The position numbers were made by a program, and so were the translations under genes. The notes beneath the pieces were generated by a model. That model saw nothing but the letters and a program-made list of their open reading frames with translations. It was not told the DNA's origin and searched no databases. This document shows positions 5,995 through 12,264 of a stretch of 12,264 nucleotides of DNA, piece after piece. The stretch covers positions 1 through 12,264 of the forward strand of contig SIAL01000060.1 of NCBI GenBank assembly GCA_009691815.1. The letters are read 5' to 3'. Position 1 is the first letter of the stretch, and each line of letters begins with the position of its first letter. Source of the stretch: Gemmataceae bacterium. GTDB lineage: Bacteria; Planctomycetota; Planctomycetia; Gemmatales; Gemmataceae.

Positions 5995-7019
5995 CCCCAC
6001 CCATCACAGGAGATTTGCCGTCGGATTCCTTGGAAGCCATTGGTCCCGATGTCGGCTTTCCAACCCAAAGGAGTGTACAAAATACCCGAGACCTCGCTAG
6101 TCCGTTTCGTGGTTTTTTGTACATGATTTGGATTTCCTTTGTCCGTCAAACACGGGCCAGAACCATGGTCTGGTTAGCCATGGCGTTCTTTGCCCTTGGA
6201 ATATTCCAAATTTGGTACCTCACCGAAGTAGGCGCTTGGCAAATCGCCACTTGGAAATCCCCGCCACGGAGCAACCAAACCATTGGCATGCTCCAATTTC
6301 GTCTGCAAACGGGCCTTGACATTTTTACCGCCCAAACGCTCTTTCGACCCACCGACATCCCGCTTCTCGCGTTGGAAGGGGTGGCCCATGAAATCCGCTG
6401 GCCAGTATTTTTCCGAGTTTTTGTTTTCTCTCTGTTTCTCAACTTCCTTCTCCCCTTCTGGACTTTGAGTTTTGCGACCGAAGGCATCGGCGGCGACCGG
6501 GAAAATCAGTCTCTTATTTGGCAACTCCTTAGGCCGATTCCCGTTTGGGCCATCTATTTGGCACGCTGGCTGGGCCAACTTCCCTGGTCCGTGGGAATGG
6601 TGATGCTTGGTCTGTTTTTGTCCTGTCAAATTGCGGGAAAACCCGGGCAGGAAGTCTGGAACATGATCTGGCCGATGGGCCTTTGCGGAGCGCTGGTCTA
6701 TTCATCTCTGTTCTTTTGGATGGGGGCGGTCCTAAGGCGGCCTATCGTCATCGGCATGGCCTATGTGTTCTTTCTCGAAGTCTTTTTGGGAAGCATGCCC
6801 GGCCTGCTCAAACGGCTAAGCCTGAGCTTTTACCTAAGATCCATGGTTATGAATCCGGTTCGGCAAAAAGGGATCGAATGGGATACGGAAATGATGTGGT
6901 TGCCCGTCTCACCCCTTGAGGCCCAGATCGTTCTCCTAAGCGCGACCTTGGTTTTTTTGGTTCTCGGCGCGATTCATTTTACCCGTGTGGCCGGCAAGGG
7001 CACTTGCGGTACTACTTGA
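5991..7019 (+). CDS. ABC-2 type transporter permease (module 2)
   Basis: Integral membrane protein of 342 residues with hydrophobic segments near 59-77, 141-163, 197-213, 227-247, 251-269 and 311-330. A polar N-terminal stretch of about 55 residues precedes them. A large soluble loop (about 78-140) lies between the first two segments, as in module 1. The cytoplasmic element EGIGGDRENQSLIWQLLRPI (164-183) corresponds to the FRFRSFPFYFSKPI element of the first permease. I chose the ATG at 5991 rather than one 30 codons upstream because it overlaps the ATPase stop as ATGA and follows GGGAGG by six bases. This is the last gene of the transporter set; 34 bases separate it from the C1 cluster with no terminator visible, so transcription may continue. 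Confidence 0.86.
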   Translation: MTPPITGDLPSDSLEAIGPDVGFPTQRSVQNTRDLASPFRGFLYMIWISFVRQTRARTMVWLAMAFFALGIFQIWYLTEVGAWQIATWKSPPRSNQTIGMLQFRLQTGLDIFTAQTLFRPTDIPLLALEGVAHEIRWPVFFRVFVFSLFLNFLLPFWTLSFATEGIGGDRENQSLIWQLLRPIPVWAIYLARWLGQLPWSVGMVMLGLFLSCQIAGKPGQEVWNMIWPMGLCGALVYSSLFFWMGAVLRRPIVIGMAYVFFLEVFLGSMPGLLKRLSLSFYLRSMVMNPVRQKGIEWDTEMMWLPVSPLEAQIVLLSATLVFLVLGAIHFTRVAGKGTCGTT

Positions 7020-7053
7020 GTAGAATATCGGTATCCAAGGAAAGGACACTGCC

Positions 7054-7776
7054 ATGGCCCGGGAATATTGGTCGTCTCACGAAGGTTTTTCCGAGGGATT
7101 TGAGGTTCCCCACCATGGCGACCGTGGAGAGATGGACCCCTCTTCTTTGGTCCCCGGTTGTCCCGGCGGCCCAATCCTCACCATTAGTCGCGAAGCAGGC
7201 TCCCGGGGCAGAGCCATTGGCCAGCGCTTGGGGCAACGCCTATCTTGGCAGGTTTACGACCGAGAATTGATGGAATATCTAGCCAGCGATTCGGTTGCCT
7301 CGGGTGAACTTTATGGAGAACTCGACGAGGCCCAAAAGCATTGGGTCAATGACCAATGGGCCAAACTGAAATTGCGTGTGGGGGCGGATCTTGGGGAGGG
7401 AACCCTTTCTCTTTTTCGGGTCATTCTTGCGCTTGGCGTGAAAGGCAGGGTCATTCTTGTGGGCCGGGGAGCTCACTGGATTTTGCCGGAATCCCATACG
7501 CTTCGGGTGCGGGTGGTGGGTACGCCCGAAGATCGGTACGCCTATTTGGCACAAACCCTTCGCCTTAGCCCAACCGAGGCGCAGCATAGATGCCGCCTTC
7601 GCGATCAAAAGCGCCAAGATTTTGCCCGCCAGGCATTTGGTTTTCAGATTGCCGACCCCGTTCATTACGACATGGTCCTCAACTCCTCACGATTGGGGGA
7701 AGAGGTTTGCGTGCAATTGATGCTTGAAACCGTCCAAGTGAAGGAGCGACTGGGCCTAATGATTCTAAGGCCATGA
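7054..7776 (+). CDS. Cytidylate-kinase-like family protein
   Basis: A 240-residue protein resembling the cytidylate-kinase-like family (Cytidylate_kin2). The core begins at about residue 41 with ILTISREAGSRGRAIGQRL, where a nucleotide-kinase P-loop would be. It continues with VYDRELMEYL (67-76), a VILVGRGAHWIL strand-loop (133-144), a VVGTPEDRYAYL segment (154-165), and an Arg-rich lid-like region followed by ADPVHYDMVLNSSRLG (200-215). The canonical Gly-x-x-Gly-Lys-Ser/Thr is absent (GSRGRAIG instead), as in relatives of this family, so CMP kinase activity should not be assumed. AAAGGA seven bases before the ATG supports the start, although a later ATG at 7132 would remove a poorly conserved 26-residue lead. 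It overlaps the next ATP-grasp gene by ATGA, tying it to the C1 cluster; a role in cofactor synthesis or control is inferred only. Confidence 0.78.
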   Translation: MAREYWSSHEGFSEGFEVPHHGDRGEMDPSSLVPGCPGGPILTISREAGSRGRAIGQRLGQRLSWQVYDRELMEYLASDSVASGELYGELDEAQKHWVNDQWAKLKLRVGADLGEGTLSLFRVILALGVKGRVILVGRGAHWILPESHTLRVRVVGTPEDRYAYLAQTLRLSPTEAQHRCRLRDQKRQDFARQAFGFQIADPVHYDMVLNSSRLGEEVCVQLMLETVQVKERLGLMILRP

Positions 7777-8948
7777 TTACCAATGGGGATAAAGCGGTTG
7801 GGACCAATGAGCAAGTGCTTTTTGCGGGTGCCAGTTGTCGTGCCGTTGCCCGATCATTTGTCCAAGCCGGATATGAGCCTATCTGTTTTGATTTGTTTGC
7901 GGATTATGATTTGGCAAAACAATGTCAAACGACCCAAGTGGAATGGGCCAATTGGCCTTTTGGGATATTGCCTCACCTTAATCCCTTTAAAGGAATCCCT
8001 TTTGTCTATACGGGTGGTTTGGAAAATCATGGCGATTTTCTTCGCCAAGTGGCCCTTTCTCATCCCCTTTGGGGAAACCACCCGGATGTTTACGAACCCA
8101 TTCGAGATCCGGTTTTTCTCGAAATGGAACTTAAAAGCCGAGGACTGTTTTTCCCCCCTATTTTGCCCGCCGGTTCCTCCATCCCCGAACCCTCCACCTG
8201 GCTTTTGAAACCCCTGAAGAGTTCCGGCGGCCTTGGGATCTGTCTTGCCAAAGCCCACTCTATTGTCCCCAAAGGGTTTTATGCCCAAAGGCAAATCGTC
8301 GGGATGGACATCTCCCTTTCCCTGTTGGTTGGCGCAAAAGGCCACGAGGTTTTGCTTTGGTCCAAGGGTTTGGAATGCCGGGATCTTTTGGGGTGTCCCG
8401 AATTTGGTTATGTTGGCAGCCATTGGCCGGCGGAAAGACTTCCGCCGTTTTTGGACCATAGTCTGGTTCTGGCCTTGGGGGTTCTCCTTTCCAAAACGAT
8501 TGGGTTGAAGGGATGGGTGGGTATCGATTTTAAGGTGGATGCCTTGGGGCACTGTTATATCCTTGAGGTCAATCCCCGTTACACGGCTTCGATGGAGCTG
8601 GGGGAACGCGGGCATAACCAATCGTTCGCCAAAGGGCATGTGGCTTGTGTAAAAGGCCAAGAATGGAACGGCTTCTCGTTCCATTCGGATCCCGTTCCCC
8701 AAACGAAAGCCATACTTTATGCAAAAAAACCGATCACCCTATCGGCTGGTTTTTCATGGTCCACGGTAACCAAGACCCTCGAATCCAAGCACAATATCGA
8801 ACTTTGCGACCTCCCCCGGCCCGGGACCACGATGGCCAAAGGTGCTCCAATCCTGACCATAATAGAGAAGGGTACCCGTTGGCCAGACCTTGAATCGCGT
8901 TTAAGGCCCCTCATTTTCGACCTAGAACGGACCGTGGAGCAATCATGA
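7773..8948 (+). CDS. ATP-grasp protein of the H4MPT/C1 gene cluster
   Basis: A 391-residue ATP-grasp enzyme. An N-terminal pre-ATP-grasp domain (1 to about 110, with VLFAGASCRAVARSF at 15-29) precedes the ATP-binding domain. That domain has WLLKPLKSSGGLGICLA at 143-159 (K146 as nucleotide-binding Lys and a Gly-rich loop). The metal/ATP site is GIDFKVDALGHCYILEVNPRY at 250-270 (D252, E265 and N267 as likely Mg ligands). The C-terminus has DLPRPGTTMAKGAPILTI (346-363), typical of the last subdomain. ATP-grasp enzymes join a carboxylate to an amine, thiol or similar group through an acyl phosphate. Proteins of this type sit beside mch in methylotrophic and planctomycete C1 clusters (the OrfY group, as I recall) and are thought to act in H4MPT or methylofuran synthesis. 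ATGA overlaps at both ends show tight coupling to the kinase-like gene and mch. The substrate is unknown. Confidence 0.85.
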   Translation: MITNGDKAVGTNEQVLFAGASCRAVARSFVQAGYEPICFDLFADYDLAKQCQTTQVEWANWPFGILPHLNPFKGIPFVYTGGLENHGDFLRQVALSHPLWGNHPDVYEPIRDPVFLEMELKSRGLFFPPILPAGSSIPEPSTWLLKPLKSSGGLGICLAKAHSIVPKGFYAQRQIVGMDISLSLLVGAKGHEVLLWSKGLECRDLLGCPEFGYVGSHWPAERLPPFLDHSLVLALGVLLSKTIGLKGWVGIDFKVDALGHCYILEVNPRYTASMELGERGHNQSFAKGHVACVKGQEWNGFSFHSDPVPQTKAILYAKKPITLSAGFSWSTVTKTLESKHNIELCDLPRPGTTMAKGAPILTIIEKGTRWPDLESRLRPLIFDLERTVEQS

Positions 8949-9925
8949 CACTATCCCAATCGACTACAATCATAGGCATTAATGCCAAGGCCATGGCTTT
9001 GTTGCAAAGGGCTGGCAACCGATTGGAATACTTCGGTGTCACGCAAAAAGAGTATGCCGAGGGAAGCGTCTGGGATTTTGGCATTCATTCCCCTGGAGGA
9101 ATCGAAGCGGGAATCCTTTTGGGAGAGATCTGCCTTGCCGGATTGGGACAAATAGGAGTTTTGCCCCCTCAAGATGATGCGATCCCCTTTCCCGAGGTTT
9201 GGGTGCGAAGCGATCACCCGGTCTCGGCTTGCCTTTTGAGCCAATATGCCGGGTGGGCCATTCAACCGGACAATTATTTCGCCATGGGATCTGGTCCCAT
9301 GCGAGCCGCCTATGCCGGGGAAAAGGTATTCGAAGAACTTTCGCCCGGACAACGAGACAATGGATCGGAAATAGTGGGTGTTTTGGAAACCAATCAACTC
9401 CCGGCGGAATCGGTGTTGCAATGGATTCACGCCAAAGTGGGTGGCTCGGCCAAAGTCCACCTTTTGGCGGCACCTACCAAGTCTCTTGCTGGGGGAGTAC
9501 AAATTGTGGCACGGAGCCTTGAGACCGCCATGCACAAACTCCACGCCATCCATTTTCCCCTTGCCAGCGTACTTTCGGGATATGGGTCCGCTCCGTTACC
9601 CACCCCGGCCAAGGGAACCATTGACGCCATTGGCCGAACCAACGATGCCATTCTGTATGGGGGCCGCGTTGTCCTTTGGGTTCGCGCGGATGATGAGCAG
9701 ATCGCCGAACTTGGCCCAAAGGTTCCTTCGAGTGCATCCGCCATGTATGGTCGACCCTTTGCGGAAATTCTAAAGGAGGCGGGGGGGGATTTTTACAAAG
9801 TGGACCCCCTCCTTTTTTCTCCCGCCGAGGTGGTCTTTTGCAACCTTGCCTCCGGCCGAACCTTTCGTTTCGGGAAACGCGATCCTTCTATCCTTTTGCG
9901 TTCCTGTGGCATGACCGGATTTTGA
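8945..9925 (+). CDS. mch: Methenyltetrahydromethanopterin cyclohydrolase
   Basis: Mch hydrolyses methenyl-H4MPT to formyl-H4MPT (reversibly), a central cytosolic step of H4MPT-linked formaldehyde oxidation in bacteria and of methanogenesis in archaea. The 326-residue length fits the family. Motifs seen are SACLLSQYAGW (94-104), YFAMGSGPMRAAY (111-123), VARSLETAMHKLHAI (188-202), AIGRTNDAILYGGRV (228-242), ASAMYGRPFAEI (264-275) and GGDFYKVDPLLFSPAEV (280-296). R190 and E193 have the spacing of the catalytic Arg/Glu pair described for the Archaeoglobus enzyme (R183/E186). GGAG upstream of the ATG and a 4-base overlap with the ATP-grasp gene support the start. It needs formaldehyde-activating enzyme, methylene-H4MPT dehydrogenase and formyltransferase/hydrolase, none of which is in this window. 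This is the firmest functional call here. Confidence 0.97.
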   Translation: MTLSQSTTIIGINAKAMALLQRAGNRLEYFGVTQKEYAEGSVWDFGIHSPGGIEAGILLGEICLAGLGQIGVLPPQDDAIPFPEVWVRSDHPVSACLLSQYAGWAIQPDNYFAMGSGPMRAAYAGEKVFEELSPGQRDNGSEIVGVLETNQLPAESVLQWIHAKVGGSAKVHLLAAPTKSLAGGVQIVARSLETAMHKLHAIHFPLASVLSGYGSAPLPTPAKGTIDAIGRTNDAILYGGRVVLWVRADDEQIAELGPKVPSSASAMYGRPFAEILKEAGGDFYKVDPLLFSPAEVVFCNLASGRTFRFGKRDPSILLRSCGMTGF

Positions 9926-9928
9926 CCC

Positions 9929-10816
9929 ATGAACATCGGTATTATCGGTGATTCCACCGGTTGGCATGCCCTTCGCCTCCAAGGGGCGGCATTGGCTAGG
10001 GGGCACTTGGCCCCACTGTTTGATTTTCGGAGGTTAGCCTCCGATTTGGAAAAACCCAGTGGGGTTTTGTGGGGGTTGGAAAATCCACCCACCCAACCCG
10101 TTCAACCCGATGCGGTGCTTGTACGCACCATGCCGGCAGGTTCGTTGGAACAGGTAATCTTTCGCATGGACCTCTTGGGGGTGGCTCACCGACATGGGGT
10201 ACAGTTGGTCAATCCCCCCAAAAGTCTTGAGGTTTGCATCGACAAATTTCTAACCACCGCCCTTTGCCAAGATGCGGGAATTGCCGTGCCAAGAACCATG
10301 GTTTTCCAAGAGGCGCATCAAGCCCTTGACGGCTTGCAAAAACTTGGGGGTGACGCCATTGTAAAGCCCCTTTTCGGATCTGAAGGAAGGGGAATGGTGC
10401 GGATTTCCGACCCGGATACGGGTTGGCGAGTACTTTCCGCCATCGAACGGATGGGCCAAGTCATCTACCTTCAAGAATTCGTGGAACATCCCGGCTGGGA
10501 CCTTCGGGTGCTGGTGTTGGGAGGAAAGATTTTGGGCGGCATGAAGCGCGATGGCCGGGGACATTGGCGAACCAATATCTCCCAAGGGGGCTGTGCCGAA
10601 CCATTTCCCGTGCCAGAGCAAGCCGCTTCTATGGCCTTGGCCGCAACCAAAGTTACCGGGGTGATTTTTGGCGGCATCGACCTGCTGTTGGATGCCGAGG
10701 GGAATTGGATACTTATCGAAGTCAATGGGGTCCCGGGGTTTCGTGCCTTTTCCAAAGCCACGGGAATGGATATTGCAACCAAGGTCATCCAACATATCGA
10801 GGGGGGCCAGCGATGA
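9929..10816 (+). CDS. RimK/MptN-like ATP-grasp ligase (candidate glutamate ligase of C1 cofactor synthesis)
   Basis: A 295-residue RimK-family ATP-grasp ligase. The N-terminal domain (1 to about 95) leads to NPPKSLEVCIDKF (95-107), AGIAVPRT (116-123), AIVKPLFGSEGRGMVRI (143-159, K146 binding ATP), YLQEFVEHPGWDLRVLV (180-196, R193) and KRDGRGHWRTNISQGG (206-221). The metal site is GGIDLL (248-253, D251) with LIEVNGVPGF (262-271, E264 and N266). Relatives include MptN (H4MPT:alpha-L-glutamate ligase), CofF and RimK, which add glutamate to cofactors or to ribosomal protein S6. In methylotrophs a homologue (Orf5, as I recall) directly follows mch, as here. Glutamylation of H4MPT or methylofuran is the likely role; which one is not decided by sequence. 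It begins three bases after mch, with a weak ribosome-binding site, implying coupling. Confidence 0.9.
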   Translation: MNIGIIGDSTGWHALRLQGAALARGHLAPLFDFRRLASDLEKPSGVLWGLENPPTQPVQPDAVLVRTMPAGSLEQVIFRMDLLGVAHRHGVQLVNPPKSLEVCIDKFLTTALCQDAGIAVPRTMVFQEAHQALDGLQKLGGDAIVKPLFGSEGRGMVRISDPDTGWRVLSAIERMGQVIYLQEFVEHPGWDLRVLVLGGKILGGMKRDGRGHWRTNISQGGCAEPFPVPEQAASMALAATKVTGVIFGGIDLLLDAEGNWILIEVNGVPGFRAFSKATGMDIATKVIQHIEGGQR

Positions 10817-11685
10817 GCCCAACTTTGCCGCGGGAATTATTTCTCCAAGCGGCCTGCACTCTGGAAGTTTTGGCGCGTAAACCGGGCAACTCTTCCCCTG
10901 CAAAACCTCTTTTGTCTCCCAGCCCCGAAGATCTGCTTTTTGGAAGTGCCGCCATTGCGCCGATTCTGGCCACAGCCCAGGAAAAGCCTTTGGGGCAAAC
11001 CATTTTAGAGGCGGCCCGGGCCAGCATTTGCGTTTCGCCAACCAATGCCAACCTCGGAATCATTCTTTTGCTTACCCCTTTGGCGGCGGTACCCGACAGC
11101 TTGCCGCTCTATCCCAATGTTTCCTCCATTCTCGAAGCCTCCACAACCCAAGACGCCTGTTTGGCTTTTGAGGCGATCCGACTGATGGTCCCCGGCGGAA
11201 TGGGTCAGGTGCCCCAGCAGGACTTGGCCCAGGCTCCCACCGTAACTCTGATTCAGGCAATGCGCTTAGCCAGAGACAGGGACTTTATCGCCGAACTCTG
11301 GGCGACCGGTTTCGCCCGATTGTTTCAGGAAGGCCTTCCTGCCCTTGGGGCCGGGATTCAGGCAACCGGATCCATCGAAGCCTCCGTTTTACTTTTGTAT
11401 TTGCACAAACTCGCCTGTGACGGTGACACCCTCATTTGTCGCAAACACGGAATGGCGGTAAACCACGAGGTAGCCCAACGGGCGGCAGGGGTTTTAGCCA
11501 GCCAATGGCCGCAAAAACAGCCGGGAATCGAGGCTTTCCGCCGGTTCGATAGCTGGCTAAGGCAGAACAAATACAACCCGGGTACGACGGCGGATTATGT
11601 TGCCGCAGTGCTTTATGCCGCCTTTCGTGAGGAAATTTTGAACCTCCCGCTTCCGTTTGCTTGGTCGGCGGGGCAGGTTTGCTGA
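10813..11685 (+). CDS. CitG/MdcB-like protein (triphosphoribosyl-dephospho-CoA synthase family) of the C1 cluster
   Basis: A 290-residue member of the CitG/MdcB family. Visible motifs are LEVLARKPGNSSP (17-29), VSPTNANLGIILLLTPLAA (74-92), the all-helical middle, DTLICRKHG (205-213) and NPGTTADYVAAVLYAAF (255-271). CitG joins the ribose of ATP to dephospho-CoA, releasing adenine, to make the citrate-lyase prosthetic-group precursor. No citrate lyase or malonate decarboxylase gene is present. A homologue (Orf7, as I recall) follows the RimK-like gene after mch in methylotrophs, so this copy probably serves C1 cofactor synthesis. ATP-dependent ribosyl transfer is an attractive guess, since the H4MPT side chain holds ribose units. 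I chose the ATG at 10813 (ATGA overlap, GAGGGGGG upstream); an in-frame extension to 10423 lies inside the upstream gene and is rejected. Confidence 0.88.
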   Translation: MSPTLPRELFLQAACTLEVLARKPGNSSPAKPLLSPSPEDLLFGSAAIAPILATAQEKPLGQTILEAARASICVSPTNANLGIILLLTPLAAVPDSLPLYPNVSSILEASTTQDACLAFEAIRLMVPGGMGQVPQQDLAQAPTVTLIQAMRLARDRDFIAELWATGFARLFQEGLPALGAGIQATGSIEASVLLLYLHKLACDGDTLICRKHGMAVNHEVAQRAAGVLASQWPQKQPGIEAFRRFDSWLRQNKYNPGTTADYVAAVLYAAFREEILNLPLPFAWSAGQVC

Positions 11686-11710
11686 CCCTTTGCATCAATA
11701 CCCATAGAAT
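11682..11710 (+). promoter_or_regulatory. Candidate internal promoter before the pterin enzyme gene
   Basis: CTGACC (11682-11687, matching TTGACA at four positions) and TAGAAT (11705-11710, 5 of 6 to the -10 consensus) are 17 bases apart. They lie in the only gap longer than 35 bases within the C1 cluster (11686-11746). The -35 element overlaps the stop codon of the CitG-like gene. If real, it would let the pterin gene be expressed independently. Consensus match only. Confidence 0.35.
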
Positions 11711-11746
11711 TTCTCAGTATCCTTCCTTAGTTTTTTAGGGCACTCC

Positions 11747-12244
11747 ATGGCTCGTGAACGCTTCCGCATTCGTGTCACAAAGGACAACCTTGTTTTTTGT
11801 TCGGGTCATTTCATCACCTATGAGGGGGACAGGTGTGAACGCCTCCATGGGCACAACTATCGGACCGCCGTGGAGATCGAAGCTCCCCTCGACGAAAACT
11901 TTTATGTCTTTGACTTTGTAGCCTTAAAACACCGAATTCGGGAAATCACCAACGAACTTGACCATCGGATGATGCTGCCTACCAAGAACCCGTTGGTAAC
12001 TCTGGAAACGGTTGGGGAACAAATCCATGTCCGCTATCGTGACCGGTCTTGGAATTTCCCAAAAGGGGACTGCGTGCTCCTCCCCATTGAAAACACCACA
12101 GCCGAACTGTTGGCTAGGTACATTGGCCACCGGTTGATAGTTTCCCTCAAGGAACGCCATAAGTTCTCGCGGGGGATCATTCGGGTCGAGGTTGAGGAGA
12201 GCTTTGGCCAATCTGCGTTTCATGAAGTCGAAATTGGGGTTTAA
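11747..12244 (+). CDS. 6-pyruvoyl-tetrahydropterin synthase / QueD family protein with a CExxHGH motif
   Basis: A 165-residue COG0720 (PTPS/QueD) enzyme, complete within the window. Zinc-binding histidines are H21 (in SGHF), H34 and H36 (in LHGHNY). The catalytic Asp-His pair is D72-H73 (ELDHRMMLP), a pterin-anchoring Glu is likely E151 in VEVEES, and NTTAELLARYI at 116-126 is typical. The segment C30-E-R-L-H34-G-H36 carries both the QueD Cys (C-x3-HGH) and a Glu at the place where the folate-bypass PTPS-III type has its catalytic Glu. This combination has been linked to dual activity: 6-carboxytetrahydropterin for queuosine, and 6-hydroxymethyl-dihydropterin for folate-like cofactors. Following four C1 genes, it plausibly makes the pterin head group of H4MPT. 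AGGG six bases before the ATG supports the start. A 61-base gap precedes it. Confidence 0.92.
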   Translation: MARERFRIRVTKDNLVFCSGHFITYEGDRCERLHGHNYRTAVEIEAPLDENFYVFDFVALKHRIREITNELDHRMMLPTKNPLVTLETVGEQIHVRYRDRSWNFPKGDCVLLPIENTTAELLARYIGHRLIVSLKERHKFSRGIIRVEVEESFGQSAFHEVEIGV

Positions 12245-12264
12245 TGTATTCGGGGTTGGGGAAA

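Noticed and set aside
5312..6124. Long minus-strand open frame (270 codons) opposite the second ATPase and the start of its permease
   Set aside because: It covers clear ATPase motifs on the plus strand; the translated product is Pro/Arg-rich with no recognisable domain.
7021..7026. TAGAAT as a -10 box before the kinase-like gene
   Set aside because: No acceptable -35 element lies 16-18 bases upstream, so I do not call a promoter.
7854..8702. Minus-strand open frame of 282 codons opposite the ATP-grasp gene
   Set aside because: It mirrors a well supported ATP-grasp coding frame and has no recognisable motifs.
10423..10812. In-frame upstream extension of the CitG-like gene by 130 codons
   Set aside because: It lies entirely within the RimK-like gene in another frame, has no family similarity, and the ATG at 10813 has a strong ribosome-binding site and an ATGA overlap.
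1..12264. CRISPR arrays, tRNA or rRNA genes, insertion sequences, phage or defence systems
   Set aside because: No regularly spaced repeats, no transposase or integrase motifs, and no cloverleaf or rRNA-like sequence were recognised on reading both strands.

Overview
The window looks like chromosomal DNA of a planctomycete (phylum Planctomycetota). Two gene families point there. One is a DUF1501 protein with a twin-arginine-like N-terminus, running off the left edge. The other is a set of archaeal-type tetrahydromethanopterin (H4MPT) one-carbon genes, which among bacteria occur mainly in methylotrophic proteobacteria and planctomycetes. Genus and species cannot be read from the sequence. Coding is dense, most same-strand neighbours overlap by 4 bases (ATGA), and no mobile element, CRISPR array, tRNA or rRNA was seen.

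Left part (1-2319, all minus strand): the start of the DUF1501 gene; an RlmI-like PUA-domain rRNA methyltransferase with an unusual Gly/Pro/Phe/Arg-rich tail; and csrA, a small RNA-binding global regulator. csrA is separated from the methyltransferase by a hairpin terminator. A gene-free divergent spacer (2320-2691) holds the csrA leader and a candidate plus-strand promoter.

Middle (2692-7019, plus strand): an apparent five-gene operon. It contains a STAS-domain (anti-sigma-antagonist-like) protein and then two complete ABC-2 type transporter modules, ATPase-permease-ATPase-permease. All ABC junctions are 4-base ATGA overlaps. The substrate is unknown; the paired modules may form one heteromeric exporter or two related ones.

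Right part (7054-12244, plus strand): an H4MPT/C1 gene cluster. The order is cytidylate-kinase-like protein, ATP-grasp protein, methenyl-H4MPT cyclohydrolase (mch), RimK/MptN-like ATP-grasp ligase, CitG/MdcB-like protein and PTPS/QueD-family pterin enzyme. Mch is the catalytic anchor. It interconverts methenyl- and formyl-H4MPT in formaldehyde oxidation or detoxification. The flanking genes probably build or modify the cofactors (H4MPT, methylofuran). The pterin enzyme carries both Cys and Glu before its HGH motif (C-E-x-x-H-G-H), the signature associated with dual QueD/folate-bypass activity, so it could supply the pterin head group of H4MPT. The least characterised part is the set of ATP-using proteins around mch (kinase-like, two ATP-grasp, CitG-like). 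These are the best candidates for undescribed cofactor chemistry in this window.
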